A DNA stretch of 42,706 nt from a virus: positions 1-42,706 of the IMG/VR virus record IMGVR_UViG_3300025138_000087. One strand, given 5' to 3'. This document shows, piece after piece, positions 9,918 through 18,504 of this stretch; positions within the stretch are counted from its first letter, which is position 1, and every line of letters starts with the position of its first letter. Both the position numbers and the translations under genes were made by a program. Below the pieces are notes generated by a model. It was not told where the DNA came from. It did not search any database and saw only the letters and a list, made by a program, of their open reading frames with translations.

Positions 9918-10205
9918 ATTTAGTTCATCTATCTCATAGACACAATAGTCTATTAAGGAACACATAGTATGTGTGTATTCATATTCTTTAACACTAAAGC
10001 TACCACCTTTGTCATACTTTCTTAAATTGTTTTTTGAAAAGTGGGAGTCTTCTTTATATTCATTTAGTGATTTTTTTAAATCTTGGGGCTTTATAAAAGA
10101 GTAATCTATTTGAACATTATTATCTCTGTTCAAACTAATAGAATAGTCAATTAAGTTTGCAACGTAATCAAACTTTCTTCGTTTCTTGTTTCTGTCCTGA
10201 TTCAT
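9882..10205 (-). CDS. Hypothetical early protein, 107 aa
   Basis: The last gene of the leftward early operon, with its stop immediately beside the endolysin stop. The 107 residues are basic at the N-terminus (QDRNKKRRKFD) and helical elsewhere, with two Cys near the C-terminus (MCSLIDYCVYEID). Its start overlaps the end of the 52-aa gene upstream. No family is recognised. Confidence 0.6.
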   Translation of the reverse strand: MNQDRNKKRRKFDYVANLIDYSISLNRDNNVQIDYSFIKPQDLKKSLNEYKEDSHFSKNNLRKYDKGGSFSVKEYEYTHTMCSLIDYCVYEIDELNKKITKFVNGMN

Positions 10206-10326
10206 TTTTAGATTCCTGTAATGTAGCTAATGCTTGAATAAGTGTGTGTACTTCACCATAAGGTCTAGTAAACATATACTTAAGTAAGCTTTGGACTGCC
10301 TCACTATTTATTAAGTAGTTTTTCAT
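10168..10326 (-). CDS. Small conserved phage protein, 52 aa
   Basis: Begins MKNYLINSEAVQSLLKYM and continues with TRPYGEVHTLIQALATL. From memory this matches small phage proteins of the form LI..V...YL..RPY.EV..LI..L, which are common in podoviruses and of unknown function. It overlaps genes on both sides in other frames, as expected for a packed early operon. Confidence 0.65.
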   Translation of the reverse strand: MKNYLINSEAVQSLLKYMFTRPYGEVHTLIQALATLQESKNESGQKQETKKV

Positions 10327-10531
10327 GTCTTTTTTTCTCCTGTTTTATTTGTATAGTTCTTAATTCTTCTGTTAATATTGTAGATAAATCTTCATACAAT
10401 AATCTCAAAGAACCAAAATAATTATTAGTAGTAGATATTTTTACATATCCTTTCTCCTTTACTTGCTTTGATTCAAATGAATCTAAAGACAATAGCAATT
10501 CCCCTGTGAAGGGGTCCTTAATTATTCTCAT
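10304..10531 (-). CDS. Hypothetical early protein, 75 aa
   Basis: A 75-aa protein, extended at the N-terminus (MRIIKDPFTGELLLSLDSF), with a helical, Lys/Glu-rich C-terminal third. It overlaps the DUF3310 gene at its start and the 52-aa gene at its end. No family is recognised. Confidence 0.55.
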   Translation of the reverse strand: MRIIKDPFTGELLLSLDSFESKQVKEKGYVKISTTNNYFGSLRLLYEDLSTILTEELRTIQIKQEKKRHEKLLNK

Positions 10532-10712
10532 ATTTCTTAATCAACCTTTGCAGATACCATTCTGCTTTCTTTAAATCCTCTAAACCATTCTTCATTTTAT
10601 ATCTAGTAACATACTTAATAATATTTCCTTGCATATAATCCATGCCATGAGATTCTATGTAGTCGGCAGTCTCTATGCCTTCTTTGTAGTAATTAGGATT
10701 TATTCTGTCCAT
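10518..10712 (-). CDS. DUF3310-type small phage protein
   Basis: The sequence INPNYYKEGIETADYIESHG followed by NIIKYVTRYKMKNGLEDLKK and AEWYLQRL is the DUF3310 signature found in many phages, sometimes annotated as nucleotide-kinase-like. The ATG at 10712 is preferred because the longer form starts at TTG (10727) and the domain begins just after this ATG. It sits with the nucleases at the end of the replication operon. Biochemical role is not established. Confidence 0.75.
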   Translation of the reverse strand: MDRINPNYYKEGIETADYIESHGMDYMQGNIIKYVTRYKMKNGLEDLKKAEWYLQRLIKKYENN

Positions 10713-11079
10713 AGTTATTAAAATCAATTAGTTTTATAATAGGAACTAAATATCCCCATGAAGTATTATTATCCCCACCGGGGACTTTATTAAAGTTATT
10801 TTTATTAATAATACTTTTCAAATCTTTTGTCTTTAATGTTATATTAAAACAAAATCTATCTCCACTGTAGAAATTAATTGTCCACCATTCTGCTTGTGTC
10901 TTTTTAATCCCACTTTCTTTTCCTCTACTTTGGTATTCACAATAGTGATTACCTGTCTTAATCCACTTATCTCTCTCTGACTTTACCTCAGTCTTTTCCC
11001 CTTGTTGTATTTCAGCAACAACAGTTTCCCCTTGTTTACCCCACTCTAAATCATACTTAAAGTTTGCGTTATGTTTCAT
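10693..11079 (-). CDS. PD-(D/E)XK-type endonuclease
   Basis: Starting at the ATG at 11079, the 128-aa protein shows GKQGE near residue 18, then TEVKSERDKW with the E-x-K pair at about residues 31-33, followed by a conserved-looking YCEYQSRGKESGI block and a Trp pair (AEWW). This pattern belongs to small phage PD-(D/E)XK endonucleases of the resolvase type. The longer reading from 11121 adds an unlikely N-terminus inside the upstream gene. It probably acts on branched or recombining phage DNA with the Cas4-like nuclease upstream; that role is inferred. Confidence 0.6.
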   Translation of the reverse strand: MKHNANFKYDLEWGKQGETVVAEIQQGEKTEVKSERDKWIKTGNHYCEYQSRGKESGIKKTQAEWWTINFYSGDRFCFNITLKTKDLKSIINKNNFNKVPGGDNNTSWGYLVPIIKLIDFNNYGQNKS

Positions 11080-11272
11080 TTTTCGTTTCTCCAAAATAAA
11101 AATTATCCCATAGCCCATCAAAAATCTCCAAAAATCTATCAGGATTTTTTAAATAAGCATCTTCTTCATTCATAGCATCATAAACTCTAGTTTGATTATC
11201 GTAGTAATATTCATTATTTATTTTCTTATAAAATTTATGCACTTCATTTTTAATGTTTTCATCATGCTTCAT
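11069..11272 (-). CDS. Hypothetical early protein, 67 aa
   Basis: A 67-aa acidic protein rich in Tyr, Asn and Glu (KINNEYYYDNQTRVYD) with an aromatic end. It overlaps the upstream 123-aa gene and the downstream endonuclease by about ten bases each, so coupling is likely. No motif is recognised. Confidence 0.55.
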   Translation of the reverse strand: MKHDENIKNEVHKFYKKINNEYYYDNQTRVYDAMNEEDAYLKNPDRFLEIFDGLWDNFYFGETKNET

Positions 11273-11633
11273 CTTCTACCCAACTCCTTATTTCATATTT
11301 ATTAAGGGATTTTTTTCCAAGACCATATCCATCAACTAACTGTTTATTGTATTTATCAATGAAAATTTCAGTTTCATTTTTGTGACCTTTAATTTCTATC
11401 CCTAATTTTCTTATAAAAATTGTTGCTTTAGCTTCTGTGTAAATGTCTGCCCATGATTTATCTCTACTAGTTTTATGTATTAAGTTATTTACTTTAAGTT
11501 CAAATAAATTTAACTCTTTACGTGTACGTATATCTTTTAATGTGTCCCAAATTTTTCTGTTGCTAATAATTCCCATATCCTTATAGAAATATTTATTTAT
11601 AATTTCAGCTTTTCTTTCAAGCAGTAAGTTCAA
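11262..11633 (-). CDS. Hypothetical replication-operon protein, 123 aa
   Basis: A helical, Lys-rich 123-aa protein with no cysteine. Its start lies within the 3' end of the exonuclease gene (17-nt overlap), so the two are likely made together. It contains KLGIEIKGHKNETEIFIDKY but no catalytic motif that I recognise. A DNA-associated helper of the nuclease is possible by position only. Confidence 0.55.
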   Translation of the reverse strand: MNLLLERKAEIINKYFYKDMGIISNRKIWDTLKDIRTRKELNLFELKVNNLIHKTSRDKSWADIYTEAKATIFIRKLGIEIKGHKNETEIFIDKYNKQLVDGYGLGKKSLNKYEIRSWVEDEA

Positions 11634-12522
11634 TTTCTTGTCTCGGATTATTTATTTCTGCGTACCAAGCAAACTTAGGATTGGATGCCTTCGATTGTTG
11701 TTGAGGTAAGTATTGTATGTCTTCACCCCAACACTTATGTTTGAAAGAGCAGTAAGAACATATTGTTCCTAATACTTTATTACCTGTAGGTTTTTTGTAA
11801 AACATTTCTTCTTGTAAATCAAAACATTTTTCAAAAGGTTTATCTTCCATTAATGCTTTAGTATTATCTAAAGCTTTTTGTATTGCTTCTTTTCTGTATT
11901 CAGAATCATCTTGTGGAGGTTCACTCAATAATAGTTCCCCTGTGGATTTATTAATAACAATCCACCCACCAAAAGGTTTCTTTGTTGCTTCAGAATATAA
12001 ATATCCCTGTGTTAAATATCCAAAGACATCATCCTTGGCAACCTTTCCAAACCCACCACCACTCTCCCCAAACTTTTTATCGAAAGCAAAAGGTGATGCA
12101 GTTTTAATATCATAAACTTTATCATCTATTATTATATCATATGTTCCTTTCATGTCAAACCATTTGGTTTTGTACTTGACATTACCTTGAACACCTTGTA
12201 TATTAGCTTTGGTAGTTCTTAAAAGCATAATCACAACTGCCTCTAATAAATCCCCAAATAAAAATCTCAACTTATTATTATAATTTTCATAAGACTGTAT
12301 AGCATTACCACCGGAATATTTCTTTTCCATTTGTAATTGACATAAAGGTTTGCCGATGCTAGACATTCTAATTCTAAATTCTGATTCTCTCTTCTGTGTA
12401 AACTGTTTTTCTACGGCCTGTTTGCAGTCTTTTAAAAACTGCTTTAGTATCTCTTTAGGTATTGCCACAGGCTTGTGTTGAGCCTGTGACAATAATGATT
12501 TTACTTCTTCTAAGAAAGTCAA
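11617..12522 (-). CDS. Cas4/RecB-like PD-(D/E)XK exonuclease with Fe-S cysteines
   Basis: A 301-aa nuclease. The active-site pattern is visible as KGTYDIII (Asp about 129) and VYDIKTA (Asp about 138, Lys about 140). One cysteine near residue 61 and three near the C-terminus (C255, C258, C264 in ICSYCSFKHKCW) form the one-plus-three arrangement that holds a 4Fe-4S cluster in Cas4 and AddB/Dna2-type nucleases. It follows the SSB-like gene with a four-base overlap. In related phages such enzymes act in recombination or end resection during replication. Confidence 0.8.
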   Translation of the reverse strand: MTFLEEVKSLLSQAQHKPVAIPKEILKQFLKDCKQAVEKQFTQKRESEFRIRMSSIGKPLCQLQMEKKYSGGNAIQSYENYNNKLRFLFGDLLEAVVIMLLRTTKANIQGVQGNVKYKTKWFDMKGTYDIIIDDKVYDIKTASPFAFDKKFGESGGGFGKVAKDDVFGYLTQGYLYSEATKKPFGGWIVINKSTGELLLSEPPQDDSEYRKEAIQKALDNTKALMEDKPFEKCFDLQEEMFYKKPTGNKVLGTICSYCSFKHKCWGEDIQYLPQQQSKASNPKFAWYAEINNPRQEIELTA

Positions 12523-13337
12523 GCAGTTACTTCTTTCAAAAGTTTTCCGTCTTCTATATCCTGAGAAGATACTTTACCCTTGACTGCTTTCGCATATTCT
12601 TGTGCTACATAATCATTTTCAGATTTAAATATTTCTAAAAAAGTATTTAGTGTTTCCTTATTGGATTCCGTAAACTCTACATGTTTATTAGCGTCTTTAA
12701 TATTAGCAGTAAACCAAGTTACTGTACCTCTGGAATGCTTTTCTGTACCTGAAAATTTAAGTACAGTATTATACATAATCTTATTTCTTGCAGAAAGACT
12801 CTGTAAAACATCACCTATAGGCATATAGTTCACACCTTTTACACTATATAATGCAGGTTCATCCGTTATGATTACTTCTTTACCTTTGGAGGTTTTGCCT
12901 TTTAAAGACACAACACCAAATACATGCCTATGACATTTAACTTTATCCTGTTCTATCTTACCAACAGGGTCTAGCTTTTCTCGTTCTGCTCTAGGTACGC
13001 TTCCACATGATTGAGTTCCATTAGTGTCCATCTTAGAATCCGACCAACTCCTAAACATAACTGATTTGTAAGTGTTGTCTTCATTTTCCTCATCATACTT
13101 CTTATATTGAAAGGCATTAAGGAATGGTCTAAATTCTACATTCTCTGCAAAAACATCCACACCTTTAACATCTATTTTATATAGGCCTCTTTTAATAGCA
13201 TTACCTTCGCTATCCTCTGCTTCGTAATTAATCACTAATCTAGGTAGTGACTTCTTTTCTATGTTTGCATCTTGTCCAACCATAGCCATGATTTTATCAT
13301 TGGATAGATTGTCAAGATTACTTAGTTCGTTTGACAT
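12519..13337 (-). CDS. Probable single-stranded DNA-binding protein
   Basis: A 272-aa protein between the DNA polymerase and the exonuclease. The middle is beta-rich with aromatic and basic residues (FQYKKYDEE, KVKCHRHVFGVV, RGTVTWFTANI), the tail is acidic and helical, and two cysteines lie near residues 111 and 135. Phages of this type usually encode an SSB at this position, and the length and strand pattern fit. A strong promoter (13361-13389) and a ribosome site (AAGGAGACAAATATG) precede it, which fits the high expression an SSB needs. No OB-fold motif can be proved by eye. Confidence 0.6.
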   Translation of the reverse strand: MSNELSNLDNLSNDKIMAMVGQDANIEKKSLPRLVINYEAEDSEGNAIKRGLYKIDVKGVDVFAENVEFRPFLNAFQYKKYDEENEDNTYKSVMFRSWSDSKMDTNGTQSCGSVPRAEREKLDPVGKIEQDKVKCHRHVFGVVSLKGKTSKGKEVIITDEPALYSVKGVNYMPIGDVLQSLSARNKIMYNTVLKFSGTEKHSRGTVTWFTANIKDANKHVEFTESNKETLNTFLEIFKSENDYVAQEYAKAVKGKVSSQDIEDGKLLKEVTA

Positions 13338-13360
13338 ATTTGTCTCCTTATATACTATAT

Positions 13361-13389
13361 ATTATATCACAATTCTGTGGATAAGTCAA
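13361..13389 (-). promoter_or_regulatory. Early promoter with a DnaA box in the spacer
   Basis: On the minus strand TTGACT and TATAAT are separated by 17 nt, with an extended -10 (TGATATAAT). The spacer contains TTATCCACA, an exact DnaA-box consensus. It lies in the 3' end of the polymerase gene and points to the SSB-like/exonuclease unit. Confidence 0.65.
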
Positions 13390-15415
13390 GCCAATTCTTT
13401 CCACTTTTTATTTCAAAGTCTAAAGGTACATTAAGTTCACAATCAAATCTATCCTTTAGTGATTCTTTTATACTAGAAAAACCTTTGTTAAGGACCTCTA
13501 TGGCTTGATTATATTCATCTGGATGAACATCTAGTATCACAGAATCATGTACAGTATTAATTAATAGTGTCTTCATATTGTTTTCTTTCAATATCTTCCA
13601 TACATTAATACAGGCTATAGGAACTATATCTGCGGTGGCAAATCCTTGAACAGGATAGTTCTTAATCTCAGTAGATTGACTATAGAAGTACTCCTTAATA
13701 GTACCATTCCAACTCCTTCTTATATGAGGAAAATAATATTCTCTACCACTAGGTAGTTTTACTATTTTACTTTTAAATGCTCTCTCTAGTAGATAACGAT
13801 GCCACTCTGCAATTCCTTGATACTTTTCTAAGAACTTTTTATAATACTCTACCTCTTTTTCCTTTCCCATCATCCCTCCATAAAGAGGTTTAAATGTGTG
13901 AGCCTTTGCCTCTTGTCTTGAACACCCAATAATATCCGCAGTATATTGGTGAACATCAACTCCGTTTTCAATATCTTTCATGCCCTGTTTGTCTTGGGCC
14001 AAGAATACTGCAGTTCTAAATTCTAATTGTGCAAAGTCTACTTCGACTATGCTACCCTTATAAAATCTAGAAGTGACGGCTCTCTTAATAGGAAACTTAT
14101 CACCTCTTGGCATATTTTGGAAGTTAGGTTTGGAACTAGATAGTCTTCCTGTAGTAGTTACATGCTGATTAAATGAGGGATGAAGTATATTATCTCCCCT
14201 TGTATTATCTTTAATACCTGTTATAAAAGTATTAAGATAAGTTGATACTGCACTATATCTTATAATAGAATCTACAAATTCTTTTAACAGACCCTCTGAA
14301 AGCATAGATATCTTTTCTAGTGTACCTCTATCTGTTTTAAATCCACCTTGAGAAACATCTTGTACACGTTTAGTTTTGTAACCGAATCCGGCCTTGGCTT
14401 CTGTTTCTGTATATACTACACCTTCTTTATTACATTTATGACATATATTAAGCCTCTTAGAAATCGTACCATCACTATTATTTTTTCTAATATACCCTAG
14501 TCCTTTACAGGAACTACACTGCTCTGCTATAGTTTTATATATAACATCTGTATACTTAAGAACATAATGTTCAAATTGTTTTTCAGTAAGTATGGGTCTC
14601 CTCTTTTTTTTATGTGTTTCTTTATTTAAACCTATATTAAATAGTTCTACCCAAAAGGATTTGTCTTGCACCTTTCTAGAATAAATTACTTTAGATAAGT
14701 CTTCAGTAGATGACAGATTAATTTTGGTGTCACCCATAACAATGGCTACAATCTTATCTACTTTGTTTTTAATCCTGTAGTATTCTGCCTCCAATTCTTT
14801 TTCTACAACACCTAATTCTTCAAGGTCCACATAGTTTCCATTGGATTCCATATCAATGAGAACTTTTAAAAATTCATTCATTAAATCCCTAGTAGGAATT
14901 AGTTTACTATTGGCATGGTTATCAAAAGATTCCATTTGTGAATCATATAATTCTTTAGTTATCTTAACATCTTGTATACCATAATCTCTTAACTGCTCAA
15001 AAGGAATCTCATCTATGTTATACCCTTTGTTCATATAAGTTTCTAATACATCAAACTTTGAACTTATGTTTCTTCTTTGACAACACGCTTTTAAAGATAC
15101 AGATTTCTTCTCACCCCTTTTAATAATGTATTCCCCTATCATTGTATCATATAAATTACCACCATAAGTAAACCCACATTGATAAAGCCATGACATATCA
15201 AACTTTAAATTGTGGCCTATAACTAACTCTGATTTATCTAGTATCTCTTGAACTGCTTTTCTATTAGCTATGGTATCTATATCCTGTAAATCTTTATGAT
15301 GAAAGAAATAGTATTCGTCATTGATACCCACACTTACTAATCTATTATCCGGATTAAAAGGTGAAGGGTCTCCTTCTTTTGAAAATGTTGTTTCTACATC
15401 TAATACTGTTATCAT
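13367..15415 (-). CDS. Family-A DNA polymerase with DnaJ-type zinc module
   Basis: A 682-aa replicative polymerase. The 3'-5' exonuclease is seen as DVETT (residues 6-10), GHNLKFD (67-73) and YGIQDV (145-150). The polymerase part shows motif A VEVDFAQLEFR (Asp 460), motif B around QEAKAHTFKPLYG (501-513) and motif C TVHDS (His 623, Asp 624). Between them, at residues 300-328, stands a four-cysteine zinc module, CSSCKGLGYI and CHKCNKEG, like the CxxCxGxG repeats of DnaJ. A partial DnaJ domain at this place was reported for the polymerase of SAR116 phage HMO-2011. The gene is joined directly to the helicase gene upstream. Confidence 0.93.
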   Translation of the reverse strand: MITVLDVETTFSKEGDPSPFNPDNRLVSVGINDEYYFFHHKDLQDIDTIANRKAVQEILDKSELVIGHNLKFDMSWLYQCGFTYGGNLYDTMIGEYIIKRGEKKSVSLKACCQRRNISSKFDVLETYMNKGYNIDEIPFEQLRDYGIQDVKITKELYDSQMESFDNHANSKLIPTRDLMNEFLKVLIDMESNGNYVDLEELGVVEKELEAEYYRIKNKVDKIVAIVMGDTKINLSSTEDLSKVIYSRKVQDKSFWVELFNIGLNKETHKKKRRPILTEKQFEHYVLKYTDVIYKTIAEQCSSCKGLGYIRKNNSDGTISKRLNICHKCNKEGVVYTETEAKAGFGYKTKRVQDVSQGGFKTDRGTLEKISMLSEGLLKEFVDSIIRYSAVSTYLNTFITGIKDNTRGDNILHPSFNQHVTTTGRLSSSKPNFQNMPRGDKFPIKRAVTSRFYKGSIVEVDFAQLEFRTAVFLAQDKQGMKDIENGVDVHQYTADIIGCSRQEAKAHTFKPLYGGMMGKEKEVEYYKKFLEKYQGIAEWHRYLLERAFKSKIVKLPSGREYYFPHIRRSWNGTIKEYFYSQSTEIKNYPVQGFATADIVPIACINVWKILKENNMKTLLINTVHDSVILDVHPDEYNQAIEVLNKGFSSIKESLKDRFDCELNVPLDFEIKSGKNWLDLSTEL

Positions 15416-16666
15416 CTATTTCCTTTCTGCAAATCTTGATATTGTAGGTCTTAGTATTACTTCAAACTCTTTATGGTTTCCTGTTAGTTTATTTTTAGAC
15501 AGTGTAACAAATCTAACACAATCATCCATAAAGTTTTCTTCTTCATCCTCTTTACCTATACCTAAAATGATATCAGCTTCCGCAGCTTTACCTGTCTTAG
15601 AATTTTCCATTGTACTAAACGTCACCCTTGACCTACCCTGTGCCTCTGCTGAAGCTTGAGACATTCCAATCACTAGTATGTTATGACGTTTGGCCAACTC
15701 TCTTGATTGGGTGTAGACTTCTCTTAGCTTTTCATGGGTAGCATTGTATTTACCTGCCACATTTATCTTATCTAATTGGTCGATGATTAGTATATCTACA
15801 TCATTAGTAGAACAATACTCATCTAAATCATCCATAGTTTTTCCCACACAATCAAAGTTATCTATATAGGTACTGATTGTGGCCCATTTTTCTTTAGCAA
15901 TATCTCTACTACCATTAAGAATACTACTTCTCTCTAAACCAGTAGATGAATTTAATAATCTCATCTGAGTTCTGATAGCAGGTTCTTCATTGGCAAAGAT
16001 AGAAACTTTCTTTTGTTGCCATGCAAAGCCTCCAGTAGATGCCACTAAGCTAACCCAAAACGCAGTCTTACCTGTTTCGGGCCTAGCAATAATCACCATA
16101 AAGTTACCCCGACCAATACCATTAGTAGCAGTCTGTAAAGAAGGAAGGTTAAATTTAAACTCTCCCTGCTCTTGTAATGCTTCTATAATCTTATCTACAT
16201 CTTTAGTGACTGCTTCGCTTTCTTGTTGTGTCTGTTCTTCATCTATATTGGCCATAAACTTTTCTACTTGTTTAAGACTAGTGCTACTAGGATTATTAGA
16301 TATATCTAAACATATTCTTGCTAACTCATCTGCTTTTTTGATTCTATACATAGACTTCAAAGCGGTAGCAACAACATCATCACTAGGTTCTTCTTGTCTT
16401 TCTACGCTATCTATTAGTTCATGTATACTCTTTTGAGAAGCATAGCTAGTATTAGGATAGTAAGTATTAAAGTAAGCCAACTTTAAATCACTAAAGTTTA
16501 TTTGTGTAATATTAGGATTGTCTCTATATGTATTACTTATTGTTTTATATATTTCTCTAGCACCATTTTGAAATATAGATATATCTATTTCTGATTTTAG
16601 TTTATCATATTTTTCTTTTGTTAATAGTGTTCTAAGTATATATAATCTTAGGTTGCCTGTTTCCAT
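15416..16666 (-). CDS. DnaB-like replicative helicase (RecA fold)
   Basis: A 416-aa helicase. The C-terminal RecA-like motor shows Walker A RPETGKTAF (Lys 200), a catalytic acid in FANEEP (about 227), Walker B DILIIDQLD (Asp 296) and a motif-III-like GMSQAS (Gln 337). Residues 1-150 form an alpha-helical N-terminal part like the primase-interaction domain of DnaB/T4 gp41-type helicases. It lies directly upstream of the polymerase with no gap and in the same operon as the primase, so it is the likely fork helicase. Confidence 0.88.
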   Translation of the reverse strand: METGNLRLYILRTLLTKEKYDKLKSEIDISIFQNGAREIYKTISNTYRDNPNITQINFSDLKLAYFNTYYPNTSYASQKSIHELIDSVERQEEPSDDVVATALKSMYRIKKADELARICLDISNNPSSTSLKQVEKFMANIDEEQTQQESEAVTKDVDKIIEALQEQGEFKFNLPSLQTATNGIGRGNFMVIIARPETGKTAFWVSLVASTGGFAWQQKKVSIFANEEPAIRTQMRLLNSSTGLERSSILNGSRDIAKEKWATISTYIDNFDCVGKTMDDLDEYCSTNDVDILIIDQLDKINVAGKYNATHEKLREVYTQSRELAKRHNILVIGMSQASAEAQGRSRVTFSTMENSKTGKAAEADIILGIGKEDEEENFMDDCVRFVTLSKNKLTGNHKEFEVILRPTISRFAERK

Positions 16667-16900
16667 TCATTGACTTTCTGTGTTAATTTCCACTTGTAGT
16701 TCCAAAAGTTTTAGTTCCATTCTTCTTTTAGCGTCTTCTAAGGGCGTCAACTCTTGCTCATCTTCTAAATCTTTTACTACTATCTTCTCATTACTTAAAG
16801 TCACAGGGTTATCTACAATACCGCTTTCTATTTTTTTATCTTGTGTGACCTTAAATGAACAACTCGATAATAATAATAGTATAATAATTTTATTCAACAT
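16667..16900 (-). CDS. Small lipoprotein
   Basis: A 77-aa protein with a typical lipoprotein signal: a Lys after the start, a Leu/Ile-rich core (IIILLLLSSCSF) and Cys 14 in the lipobox position. The mature part is polar and ends in a charged helix. It is the gene just before the helicase in the replication operon, so it should be made early. Early exported lipoproteins in phages often act at the cell envelope, for instance in superinfection exclusion, but that is inference. Confidence 0.65.
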   Translation of the reverse strand: MLNKIIILLLLSSCSFKVTQDKKIESGIVDNPVTLSNEKIVVKDLEDEQELTPLEDAKRRMELKLLELQVEINTESQ

Positions 16901-17081
16901 AATCTTCTTCTTCTATTCTAACATACATTCTCTCAATGTCAAGGGGTATTCCAAATTCTTTTTGAAAAGATTCAGATACTCTTTTATTACAAGTTTCATC
17001 TATATCAGATACATTTCCGGCCACCTCAATTTCATAAGGTACCTCTACAGTCACAGTCATTAAGTGTTTCTTGCCAAACAT
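16890..17081 (-). CDS. Hypothetical early protein, 63 aa
   Basis: A 63-aa protein with an alternating N-terminal strand pair (LMTVTVEVPYEIEVAG), one Cys, and a Glu-rich end. It overlaps the lipoprotein gene by 11 nt. The layout, beta strands then a helix, resembles other short early proteins in this window (18571-18774, 19290-19472) but without clear identity. Confidence 0.55.
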   Translation of the reverse strand: MFGKKHLMTVTVEVPYEIEVAGNVSDIDETCNKRVSESFQKEFGIPLDIERMYVRIEEEDYVE

Positions 17082-17092
17082 ATTGTCCCTTT

Positions 17093-17593
17093 CTATGTGT
17101 ATTTATTTGTCTTAAAGTATTCTTCATACTGGTTCTTAGTGTAGTCTACATGCTGTTTTTCTAAGTTAACAGCATATTTTTTTGCCAATGCAAAACTATC
17201 AAATATTCTTTTTCTTTCTTTGAAGTATAAAATAGCACCTGTATTAGAACGTACATATCTAGGTATTTTCATTTTATACTTTAGTCTATTACTAGTTCTT
17301 GGCATAAAAGATTTTATCTTTATGAAATCCTGTGTGTATATTGGCATAACATAAATCTTAGAATCAATAGTTTCTGTTATAGTATTTAGTTTATTTATTA
17401 ATCTAACTCCGTCTCTTAAACCTAAGATATTATTCTTGGAAGCTTTAGGATTTTCTTTATCAGAATAATTATCTCTATTCTTGGCCCAAAAAGCTTTTAT
17501 CTTATCACTTTGAGCAAATCTACCCTTAATACTTTTTCTAGTATTACCTTTTCTTTGGTATTCAAAATTATATATGAGTGGCTGTGTTCTCAT
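17093..17593 (-). CDS. Basic hypothetical protein, 166 aa
   Basis: A strongly basic 166-aa protein with Lys/Arg runs throughout (YQRKGNTRKSIKGRF, SNRLKYKMKIPRYVRS). It lies between the primase unit and the helicase, so a nucleic-acid-binding role is plausible. No recognised domain; the C-terminal half is helical with several Tyr residues. Its start codon overlaps the stop of the 30-aa membrane ORF. Confidence 0.6.
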   Translation of the reverse strand: MRTQPLIYNFEYQRKGNTRKSIKGRFAQSDKIKAFWAKNRDNYSDKENPKASKNNILGLRDGVRLINKLNTITETIDSKIYVMPIYTQDFIKIKSFMPRTSNRLKYKMKIPRYVRSNTGAILYFKERKRIFDSFALAKKYAVNLEKQHVDYTKNQYEEYFKTNKYT

Positions 17594-17685
17594 TATAAAT
17601 ATGGATTAGGTAAGTTTGCTACTAAATAAATTAGAAACGCAACCACAATAGTTATTGATATAATTAAGGCCGTAAAGTCTCGCAT
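17593..17685 (-). CDS. 30-aa single-span membrane microprotein
   Basis: The ORF reads MRDFTALIISITIVVAFLIY and ends in a short polar tail. It starts inside the 3' end of the primase gene (22-nt overlap), and its stop overlaps the next start (17593). The overlap on both sides and the clean transmembrane segment argue that it is a real gene. Function unknown. Confidence 0.55.
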   Translation of the reverse strand: MRDFTALIISITIVVAFLIYLVANLPNPYL

Positions 17686-18455
17686 AATTTATTCCCCCAT
17701 TCTTTTAATTCTTCTACTGTTAACCATTTTAAATCTTTGTCTATCATTTTAATTTGTGTAGGAATGATATGTGATAAACAATCTCTTAACTTAAAACTTT
17801 TATCTGTTGCGTCTCTATCTAAACAGATATACGCACTATCTATTCTATCAACTATCGGTGACACAAAGTTATTGGGTATACTTGTACCCATAAGTGCCAC
17901 CCCTGTAAATCCGGCAAGTGCAACCTTACATGCTGATATAGAATCTTCTACTATAAGACCTATATATTTATTTGTACCTACAATAAATGGGACAGGGGGA
18001 GTGCCATACTTATACCACTTAGGCGTAGAATTAGATAATGCTCTACCTACTGCACCCACCACCTGTCCGTCTTCCTCTATCAAGAATACTAATCTATTTT
18101 GTTTTACATCATACATTAATCTTGCTTCAGTATCTTGTATACCGAAACTCTCTATATAATCTCTTGCTTTATTATTACCAAACACAGTCACAAAATGTTT
18201 CGGTATGACAAACTCTTTAGAAGGTTCATCGTATGAAGGGCTTAAAAATTTATCCAAATCTTCTGCTCGAAGTTCAGAATCTGTCATACCTTTTGCCGTA
18301 CAATTAGCATGAAAACAATTCCATACCAATCTCCCATTCTCATGTCTTACAGATAAAGTATTTCTATTCAAACAAAACACACAGTCCCCTCGATAGGATT
18401 GACCACTTCCTATGTTGAGGTCTTTGATTTTGTCTAATTGATATCTATAATCCAT
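17664..18455 (-). CDS. DNA primase with zinc ribbon and TOPRIM domain
   Basis: A 263-aa primase. An N-terminal four-cysteine zinc ribbon (C25, C28, C47, C52) recognises template DNA in DnaG- and T7-type primases. The TOPRIM core follows, with GLIVEDSISACK (Glu 170) and CLDRDATDKS (Asp 213, Asp 215), the metal-binding acids of the active site. The helicase is a separate downstream gene, unlike the fused T7 gp4. The promoter at 18463-18490 would start transcription almost on its ATG, so the mRNA may be leaderless. Confidence 0.85.
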   Translation of the reverse strand: MDYRYQLDKIKDLNIGSGQSYRGDCVFCLNRNTLSVRHENGRLVWNCFHANCTAKGMTDSELRAEDLDKFLSPSYDEPSKEFVIPKHFVTVFGNNKARDYIESFGIQDTEARLMYDVKQNRLVFLIEEDGQVVGAVGRALSNSTPKWYKYGTPPVPFIVGTNKYIGLIVEDSISACKVALAGFTGVALMGTSIPNNFVSPIVDRIDSAYICLDRDATDKSFKLRDCLSHIIPTQIKMIDKDLKWLTVEELKEWGNKLCETLRP

Positions 18456-18462
18456 ACTTAAC

Positions 18463-18490
18463 AGTATACACTAATTAATTCTATTGTCAA
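18463..18490 (-). promoter_or_regulatory. Sigma70-like promoter of the primase operon
   Basis: On the minus strand TTGACA and TATACT stand 16 nt apart. Only 7 nt separate the -10 from the primase ATG, which places the predicted start of transcription at the start codon. Confidence 0.65.
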
Positions 18491-18504
18491 GAAAAAAATA
18501 GTTA

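Noticed and set aside
15990-16436. 148-aa plus-strand ORF opposite the helicase
   Set aside because: Opposite a gene with Walker motifs; composition typical of a complement frame.
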